Part shown: positions 1 through 8,266 of the stretch, piece by piece
Layout: every line of letters starts with the position of its first letter
Position numbering within the stretch: the stretch's first letter is position 1
NCBI RefSeq assembly: GCF_014205135.1
Contig: NZ_JACHMY010000001.1
Coordinates: 5,456,001 to 5,520,000 of the forward strand
Length of the DNA: 64,000 nt
Direction: 5' to 3'
From: Kribbella italica
GTDB taxonomy: Bacteria > Actinomycetota > Actinomycetes > Propionibacteriales > Kribbellaceae
Notes under the pieces: generated by a model
Told to the model about the DNA's origin: nothing
Databases searched by the model: none
Seen by the model: only the letters and a program-made list of their open reading frames with translations
Program-made: the position numbers and the translations under genes

Positions 1-1056
1 ATTCGCGATCTTCGCGGTACTGAAACCGAAGAACAGCCGTTTACGGCTCCACGGCTCGAACGCCTGGTACCCGACCCCCTCGTCGCCGCCCCAGTTCCAG
101 GTCGGAGTTGCCGGGTAGTGCTCGTTGATCATCGCGCGGGCGATCCGAGGACCGCTGAAAGGGGGATCGATGTGCAGCGGATACTTCGTCTGCGGATCCT
201 TGACAAGGGCTTGGTCGGGCTGGATCACAAGGCTGCTCGAGCTCACCTCAACGGCCATCGGCGCCACGGTGTCGCCTTCGAGCGGCTCCGCTGTGCGATC
301 AGCCGTCTCGGGCTGCGCCAATCGAGCACCCGAGGAGTCCCACATCGTCGGTCGGGGAGCGTTGAACACCACCTCGCCGGAATCACCGACCGCCTCGACG
401 CCACCGGTCGAAGTGCGGCGCACCGTCATTCCTGGCGCCTCGAGGCCCATCTCGATCTGCTGGAGCTCGGGCGATGCGGCAGCCGCCCGCGTACGGACCA
501 CCAGCACCTGCGCGAAGGTTTCCTTGGTGACGTTGATCTGGAGATCGACATCCGGATAGACCGACGGGTACACGAGCTTCGCACCGTCGATGACCGGCGC
601 CGGTAGCGGCTCGGGCCACGACAGGCTCAGCCGTTCACCGCTGTCGGTGAACGACACCAGCTCGTGGTCGCCTCCAGCGGAGAACTCCATGTCGATCGCG
701 GTCGCGGCCGGCCGAATCTTGTCTCCGCTCTTCGACATGGCCGGGTCGAGCTCGACCCAGCGGCCGTCTCGGCGTTTGCGAACCGGTGACGCCGATTGCT
801 CGAGAGTCATCGAGCCATCCGGATTGGCGTACGTCTTGGCGGTCTCGGTGCGCTCGTCCTCGACCTCTACGCGTTGTCCGGACTCCGCTGCACGCTGAGT
901 AGCCGACTTCTCCGGTTGCTGTGCCGCGCTTACCGTCGGCTGTGTTACCGCGTCGACGGGCCGCGCGTGGAGTCCGCCCACGCTCACCACTGCGGCTATC
1001 GCTGCCACTGCGGCGATGGGGCGAATCCCGCGAACGGGCGACAGGAATTTCGGCAT
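1..1056 (-). CDS. Large secreted protein, N-terminal 352 residues (DNRLRE/RHS-type family), cut by window edge
   Basis: An uninterrupted frame runs from an ATG at 1056 down to the left edge, so the gene is incomplete. The N-terminus looks like a Sec signal peptide: Lys/Arg at residues 3-12, a hydrophobic stretch around residues 13-28, and a possible cleavage site near RPVDA. After a charged Glu-rich segment come phrases such as TAKTYANPDGSMTLE, RDGRWVELDP and KYPLHIDP. These are typical of the beta-rich N-terminal region of very large actinobacterial surface proteins that carry DNRLRE, LamG or RHS/YD repeats and often a C-terminal toxin. That family link is from memory of the sequence style; the diagnostic C-terminal part lies outside the window. 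It is divergent from the ABC exporter operon at 1253. Confidence 0.7.
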   Translation of the reverse strand, partial: MPKFLSPVRGIRPIAAVAAIAAVVSVGGLHARPVDAVTQPTVSAAQQPEKSATQRAAESGQRVEVEDERTETAKTYANPDGSMTLEQSASPVRKRRDGRWVELDPAMSKSGDKIRPAATAIDMEFSAGGDHELVSFTDSGERLSLSWPEPLPAPVIDGAKLVYPSVYPDVDLQINVTKETFAQVLVVRTRAAAASPELQQIEMGLEAPGMTVRRTSTGGVEAVGDSGEVVFNAPRPTMWDSSGARLAQPETADRTAEPLEGDTVAPMAVEVSSSSLVIQPDQALVKDPQTKYPLHIDPPFSGPRIARAMINEHYPATPTWNWGGDEGVGYQAFEPWSRKRLFFGFSTAKIAN

Positions 1057-1165
1057 GACGGTGCAACCCCCAGGGGCGTGGACGACCTAGAACAGGCTCT
1101 GGGGTCCCCCGACCCCTCCAGTGGCGCCGGGTAACTTACCAAGTGCAGACAGTCGAGAGGTAGAA

Positions 1166-1183
1166 ATTGCATCAACCTGCAAT
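1166..1183. promoter_or_regulatory. Small inverted repeat in AT-rich divergent promoter region
   Basis: ATTGCA at 1166-1171 and TGCAAT at 1178-1183 are separated by six bases. They lie in a locally AT-rich 100-bp stretch (about 1140-1250) between two divergent genes, where promoters for both are expected. This could be a regulator site, but a 6-bp palindrome can arise by chance. Confidence 0.3.
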
Positions 1184-1252
1184 CTTTCCATTGGCCTGTA
1201 ACGTACTTGTTCAATGTTGACTATTCAAAATTGATCACTCATCCTGGTCGGC

Positions 1253-2353
1253 ATGATGATCGAAGCTCGCGGACTTGTCCGCACCTTCAAGACCAAGCGC
1301 GGGCCTGTGCAGGCCGTGCAGGGGGTAGATCTTGATGTCGCCGACGGGGAGATCGTCGGCTTCCTGGGGCCCAACGGGGCCGGTAAGACCACGACGATGC
1401 GGATGCTGGCGACGTTGATCACGCCGACCAGTGGGTCGGCGACGGTCGCGGGGTGCGACCTGGCGAAGGACCCGGTCGGCGTGCGCCGCCGGATTGGGTA
1501 CGTGCCGCAGAGTGGGTCGACGTTGCCGGAGGCGGTGGCTGGGGACGAAGTGGTCGACCATGCTCGCCTGTACGGCGTGAGCAAGGCGAAGGCGATCGCG
1601 GACGGGCAGCGGCTGTTCGAGGAGCTGGACCTGCCGGGGTTGTGGCGGCGGCAGTGCAAGACGTTGTCGGGCGGGCAGCGGCGGCGGCTCGACATCGTGA
1701 TGGGGCTGATCCACGACCCGAAGCTGATCTTCCTGGACGAGCCGACCACCGGCCTCGACCCGCAGGCGCGGGCCAACCTCTGGGAGCACATCCGCGGCCT
1801 GCGGGACCGCGGTGCCACGATCTTCCTGACCACCCACTACCTCGACGAGGCCGACGCTCTTTGCGACCGGATCCTGGTCATCGACCACGGCCGGATCGTC
1901 GGCAGCGGGACGCCGGAAGCCCTCAAGCAGCAGGTGTCCGGCGACAGCGTCCGGCTCACCCTCGCGGACCGTGCCCACGCCGAGGCCGGTCGTCCGCACG
2001 CGACCGACACCGACGCCGGTCCCGCACGGCGTCCGCACGCGACCGACACCGAGGCCGCTCGTGCGCGGCGTACGCACGCGACCGACGCGGTGATCCGGAT
2101 CGTTCGCGGGCTCGACGGCGCGACCTCGGTCGAGGCGGTCGCCGACGGGGTGAACTTCCGGATCCCGCGTGGCGGGTCGGTGCTGCCGGGGCTGCTGCGG
2201 CAGATCGATGCCGAGGGCATCGAGCTGGACGGCGTCGAGGTGCACCGGCCGACGCTCGACGACGTGTTCCTGACGATGACCGGGCGGTCGTTGCGCGACG
2301 ACAGCCCGGCGCCGGCCGACGAGCCGGAGCAGCAGAAGGAGGCCGTGGCGTGA
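1253..2353 (+). CDS. ABC exporter ATP-binding protein, DrrA type, with internal 13-residue repeats
   Basis: Cytoplasmic ATPase of a DrrAB-like exporter (drug or lipid efflux is the usual family role; the substrate here is unknown). Walker A GPNGAGKTT is near residue 41, the signature LSGGQRRRLDI near 142, Walker B LIFLDEPTTGLD near 161, and the switch His in TTHYLDEAD. The C-terminal DrrA-type region includes the LDDVFLTMTGR motif. The oddity is at about residues 247-278: two and a half copies of a 13-residue unit (RPHATDT followed by an Ala/Arg-rich half), inserted where relatives have a short linker. The gene overlaps the permease by 4 bp (GTGA), so translation is coupled. ATG at 1256 is an alternative start; no strong Shine-Dalgarno is visible. 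Confidence 0.92.
   Translation: MMIEARGLVRTFKTKRGPVQAVQGVDLDVADGEIVGFLGPNGAGKTTTMRMLATLITPTSGSATVAGCDLAKDPVGVRRRIGYVPQSGSTLPEAVAGDEVVDHARLYGVSKAKAIADGQRLFEELDLPGLWRRQCKTLSGGQRRRLDIVMGLIHDPKLIFLDEPTTGLDPQARANLWEHIRGLRDRGATIFLTTHYLDEADALCDRILVIDHGRIVGSGTPEALKQQVSGDSVRLTLADRAHAEAGRPHATDTDAGPARRPHATDTEAARARRTHATDAVIRIVRGLDGATSVEAVADGVNFRIPRGGSVLPGLLRQIDAEGIELDGVEVHRPTLDDVFLTMTGRSLRDDSPAPADEPEQQKEAVA
1991..2086 (+). repeat. 39-bp in-frame tandem repeat (2.5 copies) inside the ABC ATPase gene
   Basis: Units at 1991-2029 and 2030-2068 are each 39 bp, followed by a partial unit at 2069-2086. Each begins CGTCCGCACGCGACCGAC or a one-base variant. The unit length is a multiple of three, so the frame is kept and the protein gains 13 residues per copy. 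Confidence 0.9.
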
Positions 2354-3114
2354 CCGTGCTCGAAGAGACCTGGATCGTGTTCCACCGGCAGATGCGGCTG
2401 TCGCTGCGCAACCCGATGTGGTCGATTCTGATGCTCAGCCAGCCGTTGATGTACCTGTTCCTGTTCGGCCCGCTGCTGAAGCCGATCACCGCGCAGATCA
2501 GCCAGGGCGCGACCACCAACGCGTACCAGGTGTTCATCCCGGGCCTGATCGTGCAGCTCGGGATGTTCGGCGCGATGTTCGTCGGCTTCGGGCTGATCGC
2601 GGAGTACCGGGCCGGCGTGATCGAGGCCGACCGGGTCACGCCGGCGTCGCGGATGGCGTTGATGGCAGGGCGCGTACTGCGTGACGTCGTCGTCCTGGTC
2701 GTGCAGTCGGTGCTGCTGCTCGTGGTGTCGATCCCGATGGGGCTGCGGGCGCCGTGGGGTGGGGTGCTGCTGTCGCTGGTGATCGTGGCTCTGCTGGGTG
2801 CGACGTTCGCGTCGTTGTCGTACTCCGTGGCGCTGATCACCAAGAGCGAGGACGCGCTGGCCCCGCTGCTGAACGGGATCGCGATGCCGCTGCTGCTTCT
2901 GTCCGGGATCCTGCTGCCGATGCAGATCGGGCCGACGTGGTTGCAGCGGTTGTCGGACATCAGTCCGCTCAAGCACGTCGTCACCGGGGTTCGGGCGCTG
3001 TTCCGTGGGGACATCTCCAGCAGCGCGTCGCTGTGGGGGTTGTTCTGGGTCGTGCTTCTCACCGCAGTTGGTCTTGCGGTCGGCGCGCGCACGTTCAAGA
3101 AGGAATCCGCCTAG
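2350..3114 (+). CDS. ABC-2 type exporter permease, DrrB type
   Basis: Membrane partner of the preceding ATPase; 254 residues. The start is the GTG at 2350, which overlaps the ATPase stop in GTGA. The N-terminus (TVLEETWIVFHRQMRLSLRN) is typical of DrrB-like permeases. About six membrane segments follow, including PLMYLFLFGPLL, a VQSVLLLVVSIPMGL helix, and LLLLSGILLPM before the conserved sequence around ISPLKHVVTGVR that marks the ABC-2 family. The pair would form a two-component homodimeric exporter. Nothing nearby indicates a substrate. Confidence 0.92.
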   Translation: MTVLEETWIVFHRQMRLSLRNPMWSILMLSQPLMYLFLFGPLLKPITAQISQGATTNAYQVFIPGLIVQLGMFGAMFVGFGLIAEYRAGVIEADRVTPASRMALMAGRVLRDVVVLVVQSVLLLVVSIPMGLRAPWGGVLLSLVIVALLGATFASLSYSVALITKSEDALAPLLNGIAMPLLLLSGILLPMQIGPTWLQRLSDISPLKHVVTGVRALFRGDISSSASLWGLFWVVLLTAVGLAVGARTFKKESA

Positions 3115-3154
3115 CGTTCATCAGCGCTTCTTCTGGGGCGGTTACGGTCCGGCC

Positions 3155-4636
3155 ATGCGGGTTCCTTCACCCTTGGTGCGTGGCGTGGTGGGGAGCTGGG
3201 TCGTAGCCGCCTCGGCGTTGGTGACGTCGGTGGTGCCGCAGTCCTCGTGGATCGCCTCGATCCCGTTGCGGGACTCGCTGGCCGGGCGGATGACCGGTCT
3301 GACGTTCATGGTGTTCGGGCTCGGGCTGCTGGTGTGGGCCTGGCTGGAGGTCGGCCGCGAGGTGCTGGCCGGCGTACGGCACCGGCTGATCCGGATGACC
3401 GTGCTCTGGAGCCTGCCGCTGCTGCTGGCGCCGCCGCTGTTCAGCCGGGACGCGTGGAGCTACGCGGCGCAGGGAGCGCTGGTCGCCAACGGCTTCGACC
3501 CCTACACGGTTGGCCCGGCTGCCCTGTCCGGCCGTGTGGTCGAGGCCGTCGACCCGATGTGGATGAACACACCAGCGCCGTACGGCCCGATCCCTCTGGC
3601 GTACGGCGGCCTGGCGGCTCACGTCACCGACAACCCGTACTTCCTCATGCTCGCCCACCGCGGCCTGGCCCTGCTCGGCATCGTCCTGATCGCCTGGGCC
3701 GTGCCGAAGATCGCCGTGGCCTGCCGGGTCGACCCGAGCGTCGCCACCTGGCTGGTGGTGGCCAACCCGATCCTCATCACCCACGGGCTCGGCGCAGCGC
3801 ACAACGACGTGCTCATGCTCGGCCTGGCCTGCTCCGCCTTCGCCGTAGCCCTCACTGGTCGCTGGGGCACGGCAGCTGTCATCGCCGGCACTGCGGCTGC
3901 AGTCAAGGCGCCAGGTGGCCTAGTGGTCATCGCCATCGCCGCAGTGATGAGTCCACTGGCCGGCAGAGCCCTGAAACGCCTGGCCAGCTTGGCGATCGCC
4001 GGTGTCGTGTCTGTGCTGACCCTGGTGACTGTTGGCGAGCTGACAGGCATCGGCTCGGGCTGGCTCAACGCGTTGGACGTCCCCGGTCTGGTGATGTCTC
4101 CGCTGTCGATCGCCAACCTGATCGGCCTGGGCACTTCCGGCGTACTGGACTGGCTGGGCGCGGAGGACGCGGCTCAGCAAGCCCTGGTGATCATCCGGCT
4201 GCTGGGCATCCTCGCGGCGCTCGGACTGATCGCCGTACTCGGTCTGCGCTCGCACATCCACGCGGCAGCGCGTGCGGTCGGTGTAGCCATGCTGGCGGTC
4301 GTCCTGCTCGGCCCGACGGCGCACGACTGGTACTTCCTGTGGTGCCTGCCGTTCCTGGCCGTTGCCAGGCCAGGCCGGCGCCTGATGACGGCGCTGGTAG
4401 GGGTCAGCATGATCCTGACCATCGCCGCACCGCTCAACTCGTCGCTGCGCGGTGCGGTCATCCCCATCCTGGTGACGACGTCGCTGGTGCTCGTGGTCGT
4501 CGGCACCCTGCTGGGCCGGCTCCGCACGCTGCAGCCGGCTAAAGCGCCGCGTTCACCGCAGCCTGCAGCTCCTGATGCAGCGATGTCGGCCGTGGCAGCC
4601 GCACCTCCACCAGGTCCACACCCGCAACAGTCCTGA
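3155..4636 (+). CDS. MptB-like polyprenol-phosphomannose-dependent mannosyltransferase (GT-C fold)
   Basis: Polytopic membrane glycosyltransferase of 493 residues with at least ten hydrophobic segments. The first extracytoplasmic loop carries FSRDAWSYAAQG, the acidic catalytic-loop motif seen in the actinobacterial MptA/MptB alpha-1,6-mannosyltransferases, which build the mannan core of lipomannan from polyprenyl-phosphomannose. Later motifs include ANPILITHGLGAAHNDVLM and HDWYFLWCLPFL. The start is the ATG at 3155, 40 bp after the permease stop, with no strong ribosome site. The last 33 codons (Ala/Pro-rich, probably a cytoplasmic tail) overlap the 3' end of menD on the opposite strand by 98 bp. 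Assignment to MptB rather than a related GT-C enzyme is tentative. Confidence 0.8.
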   Translation: MRVPSPLVRGVVGSWVVAASALVTSVVPQSSWIASIPLRDSLAGRMTGLTFMVFGLGLLVWAWLEVGREVLAGVRHRLIRMTVLWSLPLLLAPPLFSRDAWSYAAQGALVANGFDPYTVGPAALSGRVVEAVDPMWMNTPAPYGPIPLAYGGLAAHVTDNPYFLMLAHRGLALLGIVLIAWAVPKIAVACRVDPSVATWLVVANPILITHGLGAAHNDVLMLGLACSAFAVALTGRWGTAAVIAGTAAAVKAPGGLVVIAIAAVMSPLAGRALKRLASLAIAGVVSVLTLVTVGELTGIGSGWLNALDVPGLVMSPLSIANLIGLGTSGVLDWLGAEDAAQQALVIIRLLGILAALGLIAVLGLRSHIHAAARAVGVAMLAVVLLGPTAHDWYFLWCLPFLAVARPGRRLMTALVGVSMILTIAAPLNSSLRGAVIPILVTTSLVLVVVGTLLGRLRTLQPAKAPRSPQPAAPDAAMSAVAAAPPPGPHPQQS

Positions 4637-6167
4637 CCAGTGCGGTCCGCAGTTCGTCCGCCGTCGTCACCAGCGTGTACGGCGTACCGGTCGCTGCCGC
4701 CAGCGCGGCGAAGTCCGTCCCGTGGGGCGTCCCGAAGACCCGCTCGAAGTCGGTCGTCCCGGCCTGCTCCAGCGTCGAGAAGATCCCGCCACCGTTGTCG
4801 TTGACCACCACGATGCGCAGGTCGGGCCGCGCCTCGGCCGGGCCGATCACCAGCCCGGTGAAGTCGTGCAGGAACGCCAGGTCCCCGATCAGCGCGTACG
4901 TCGCCCCGGCGTTCGCCAGCGCGGCACCGACCGCCGTCGAGATCGTCCCGTCGATGCCCGCGAGCCCGCGGTTGGCCACCGTCCGGATCGGTACGACGGG
5001 CGCCAGGTCCAGGTCGCGCACCGGGTTCGACGACGCGACCACGAGCATCCCGTCGGCGCCCACAGCCTCACCGACGATCGCCGCGATGCCAGGGCCGGTC
5101 AGCTCACCAGCGAGCAGCTTGTCGATCGCCGGCCGGGCCAGCTGGTCGGCGTGCTGCCAGCGGGCGAGCCAGTCGGTGCTGTCGGCGCCGGTGACCTCCA
5201 GGCCGGTCACCACGGTCGCGGCTCGTCGTACGGCGTCCGGCCAGGAGCCGGTCGGCGCGACCACGACGACCTCGACGTCCGGGCGGCCGAGCAGCTTGGT
5301 GATCGGCCGGGACAGCGTCGGGTGGCCGAACACGACCACCCGCTCGATCTCGTCCGCCAGCTTGCTTGCCCCAAGCAACAACCGGTACGACGGGATCACC
5401 GACGGACCGATCCGCGCGCGGCTGGACGGCTCCGCGAACAGCGGCCAGTTCCCCGCCTCCGCTGCGAGCCGGGCCGCCTGCGAAGCGCCGTCCCCCGCGA
5501 CCACCACGGTCTTCGGCCCGGGCGAGAGCGACGACGGCTGCCCACCCGCGGCCCGCACGCTCGTCCACGGCCCACTGGTCCGCCCGTCCAGGGGCTCCGG
5601 CCAGTCCGGCCCGTCGGTCGGCACCAGCGGCTCGGTGAACGAGCAGTTGAGCTGGACCGGGCCCGGGTCGTTGCTGCGCACTCCAACGGCTGCTGCCACT
5701 GCTCGCGCGACCTGCGACCGCCAGTACGCGACCTGGCCGACCTCCTGTCGCGGCACGCCCATCTCGTGGAACAGCCGCACCGCACCGCCGAACACCTTCA
5801 GCTGGTCGGTCGTCTGGTTCGCGCCACTCCCCCGCAGCTCCGGCGGCCGGTCCGCACTCAGCACGAGCAGCGGCAGGCCGCTGTGCGAAGCCTCCAGTAC
5901 GGCGGGGTGCAGGTTGACCACCGCAGTACCGGACGTGGTGACCACCGGCACCGGCAGACCGGTCCCGCGGATCAGTCCGATCGCCAGGAAGCCCGCCGTA
6001 CGCTCGTCGACCCGCACGTGCAGCCGGAGCCGGCCCTCGCGGTCAGCAGCGGCCAGTGCCATCGCCAGCGGCGCACTGCGCGAGCCTGGGGCGAGCACGA
6101 CCTCTCGGACGCCGCACCTGATCAGCTCGTCGACGACGACCGTCGCGAACGCAGTGGACGGGTTCAT
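4539..6167 (-). CDS. menD: 2-succinyl-5-enolpyruvyl-6-hydroxy-3-cyclohexene-1-carboxylate synthase
   Basis: Thiamine diphosphate enzyme (542 residues) that joins isochorismate and 2-oxoglutarate in menaquinone synthesis. The N-terminus has the MenD signature VLAPGSRSAPLAMAL and the catalytic Glu region RVDERTAGFLAIGL; TTSGTAVVNLHPAVLEA follows. The ThDP/Mg-binding part is near the C-terminus (LIGDLAFLHDFTGL, then VNDNGGGIFSTLEQ). The ATG at 6165-6167 overlaps the menC stop by 4 bp, so menE, menC and menD form a coupled minus-strand operon with menD last. Its 3' end overlaps the mptB-like gene by 98 bp, an unusual convergent overlap. No menB, menF or menG is seen in this window. Confidence 0.95.
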   Translation of the reverse strand: MNPSTAFATVVVDELIRCGVREVVLAPGSRSAPLAMALAAADREGRLRLHVRVDERTAGFLAIGLIRGTGLPVPVVTTSGTAVVNLHPAVLEASHSGLPLLVLSADRPPELRGSGANQTTDQLKVFGGAVRLFHEMGVPRQEVGQVAYWRSQVARAVAAAVGVRSNDPGPVQLNCSFTEPLVPTDGPDWPEPLDGRTSGPWTSVRAAGGQPSSLSPGPKTVVVAGDGASQAARLAAEAGNWPLFAEPSSRARIGPSVIPSYRLLLGASKLADEIERVVVFGHPTLSRPITKLLGRPDVEVVVVAPTGSWPDAVRRAATVVTGLEVTGADSTDWLARWQHADQLARPAIDKLLAGELTGPGIAAIVGEAVGADGMLVVASSNPVRDLDLAPVVPIRTVANRGLAGIDGTISTAVGAALANAGATYALIGDLAFLHDFTGLVIGPAEARPDLRIVVVNDNGGGIFSTLEQAGTTDFERVFGTPHGTDFAALAAATGTPYTLVTTADELRTALVRTVAGVDLVEVRLPRPTSLHQELQAAVNAAL

Positions 6168-7123
6168 CCAGCCCCTCTTTCCAATTGAGCACGGTTCTTC
6201 AAGGCTTCGACTCTGGCCAGCCGTGCTTCCCACACGGCTGCAGTCTCTGGTGACGCAGCAGCTTCCGCCAGCAAGGCTCTGTCCGGCTCCAGCCTCTTCA
6301 CCGGCAGGAAGCCGTCCACCGGCAGCAGCGGCTCGGCCACCACCTCTTGAGTGAACATCGCCACCGTCGCCAGCCCGCACGCATAAGGCAGCTCCGGCAA
6401 CGCAGCAGCCAGTGCGACACCCGCAGCGATCCCCACCGACGTCTCCAGCGCCGACGAGACCACCACCGGCAGCCCGATCTGCTCAGCGATCTCCAGGCAC
6501 GCCCGGACCCCACCGATCGGCTGCACCTTCAGTACGGCGATGTCGGCCGCTTCCAGCTCCCGGACCCGCAGGGGATCCTCGGCCCGCCGGATCGACTCGT
6601 CCGCAGCAACCAGTACGTCGGTACGCCGCCGGACCAGCGCGAGGTCCTCCACCGTCCAGCACGGCTGCTCGACGTACTCGAGGTCGAACCTCGACAGCTC
6701 CTTCAGCGCGGCCAGAGCCTCGTCGACCGACCAGCCGCCGTTGGCGTCGATCCGGACCCGGCCGTCGGCGCCCAGCGCGTCCCGGACCGCCTCGACCCTG
6801 GCCAGGTCGTCAGCCAGGGTCTGACCGGGCTCGGCGACCTTCACCTTCGCCGTACGGCAGCCGGAGGCTCTGACGATCTCAGCGGCTCGCTCTGGTCCCA
6901 GTGCGGGCACTGTGCAGTTCACCGGGATCTGCTGGCGTACTGGCTCGGGCCAACCGTCGACAGCCGCTTCCTGCGCGGCGCGGAGCCAGGCGACGCAGGT
7001 GGCGTCGTCGTAGTCCAGGAACGGGCTCCACTCGGCCCAGCCGGCCGGGCCCTCGAACAGCATGCCCTCGCGGACGGTGATGCCGCGGAACTTGTTCTTG
7101 AGCCCGAGCGAGTAGGTGATCAC
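6164..7123 (-). CDS. menC: o-succinylbenzoate synthase
   Basis: Enolase-superfamily dehydratase (319 residues) converting SHCHC to o-succinylbenzoate. The catalytic Lys sits in the KVKV motif near residue 95; metal ligands are in RIDANGGW (Asp), EYVEQP (Glu) and AADESIR (Asp/Glu); the second Lys is in AVLKVQPIGG. The gene starts with GTG at 7123, overlapping the menE stop by 4 bp, and its own stop overlaps the menD start by 4 bp. Position and motifs favour MenC over a general muconate-cycloisomerase relative. Confidence 0.95.
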   Translation of the reverse strand: MITYSLGLKNKFRGITVREGMLFEGPAGWAEWSPFLDYDDATCVAWLRAAQEAAVDGWPEPVRQQIPVNCTVPALGPERAAEIVRASGCRTAKVKVAEPGQTLADDLARVEAVRDALGADGRVRIDANGGWSVDEALAALKELSRFDLEYVEQPCWTVEDLALVRRRTDVLVAADESIRRAEDPLRVRELEAADIAVLKVQPIGGVRACLEIAEQIGLPVVVSSALETSVGIAAGVALAAALPELPYACGLATVAMFTQEVVAEPLLPVDGFLPVKRLEPDRALLAEAAASPETAAVWEARLARVEALKNRAQLERGAG

Positions 7124-8205
7124 CGCACACCGTCCAGCAGGCGCTGCCGGTCGACCTTGCCCGAGCCGAGCATCGGCAGCTCGTCCAGCCGGACCAGCTC
7201 ACGCGGAGCCCAAGTGCGCGGCAGTGTCTCGGCCACGTGGTCTCTCAGGGTCTCCAGCTCAGCCTTGCCGACCACGAAGGCCACCACCCGGCTGCCCCAC
7301 TCCTGGTCAGGCACACCGAGTACGACGGCGTCCGCCACCTCCGGGTGCTCCAGCAGCCGCGCCTGCACCGCAGTGAGCGTCACGTTGACCCCACCGGAGA
7401 TCACCACGTCGTCTACCCGGCCGACCACCTCCAGCCGCCCGTCGACGAACCGGCCGCGGTCCTGCGTCCGGAACCAGCCGTCCTGCAGCACCTCCTTGGT
7501 CAGCGCGGGCTGCAGGCGGTAGCCGGAGAACAGCGTCGGCCCCTTGATCAGGATGCGGCCGTCGTCCAGCGCCAGCTCGGTCCCGTCGAGCGGGCGGCCG
7601 GCGTACACACAGCCGCTGCCCGTCTCAGTCATCCCGTACGCCGGAACCGCCGTCACGCCGGCGGCCGCGGCGCGGGCCTTCAGCTCGGCGCCCATCGACG
7701 CCCCGCCGATCACGATCGCGTCGAAGCCGCGCAGCGCGTCGGGTGCGGTGTCCAGGTAGCGGGTCAGCTGGGTCGGGACCATGGCGGTGTAGCGCCTGGC
7801 GCCGGTCATCGCCGCCGCCGCTGCCAGGTCGTCAGCCACTACTGGCGTCGTACCGGCCAGGAGCGAGCGGGTGAGGATCTGCAGCCCGCCGACGAAGTAC
7901 GGCTTCATCGGGAGCAGCCACTGGCCCGGTCCGCCGAGCCGGTCGTGCGTGGCCGTGGCAGAGGCGACCAGCGCCTCCCTGGACAGCAGGACGCCCTTTG
8001 GCTCACCGGACGACCCCGACGTGGTCAGTACGACGGCGCAGCCGTCTTCGAGCGGCTCGTCCGGCGCAGTCGCCCGGCGTACGCGCTCGGCGGCGGCCGG
8101 GTCCGGGGGCACCGGAGCGAAGGGCCGGCCAGTGCCGTCCAGGACCTCGGACAGCGCGGCGAGGACGGCCTCAGGCGTGCCGGGCACCAGACGCAGACTA
8201 GACAT
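7120..8205 (-). CDS. menE: o-succinylbenzoate-CoA ligase
   Basis: ANL-family ligase that makes OSB-CoA by adenylation then thioesterification; 361 residues, short like other actinobacterial MenE proteins. The P-loop VLTTSGSSGEPKGV is near residue 65, followed by VPAYGMTETGSGCVY and the GRILIKGPTLFSGY/FRTQDRGRF segment. The catalytic Lys is in GSGKVDRQRL close to the C-terminus. I chose the ATG at 8203-8205; an upstream extension to 8274 would run into the divergent menA promoter region. It is the first gene of the menE-menC-menD operon, 61 bp from divergent menA. Confidence 0.93.
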   Translation of the reverse strand: MSSLRLVPGTPEAVLAALSEVLDGTGRPFAPVPPDPAAAERVRRATAPDEPLEDGCAVVLTTSGSSGEPKGVLLSREALVASATATHDRLGGPGQWLLPMKPYFVGGLQILTRSLLAGTTPVVADDLAAAAAMTGARRYTAMVPTQLTRYLDTAPDALRGFDAIVIGGASMGAELKARAAAAGVTAVPAYGMTETGSGCVYAGRPLDGTELALDDGRILIKGPTLFSGYRLQPALTKEVLQDGWFRTQDRGRFVDGRLEVVGRVDDVVISGGVNVTLTAVQARLLEHPEVADAVVLGVPDQEWGSRVVAFVVGKAELETLRDHVAETLPRTWAPRELVRLDELPMLGSGKVDRQRLLDGVR

Positions 8206-8266
8206 ACTCCGCTGAGCGTAGCCCCGACGCTCATTCGTCGATCCAACGGCTGACAGAATCCCAGCC

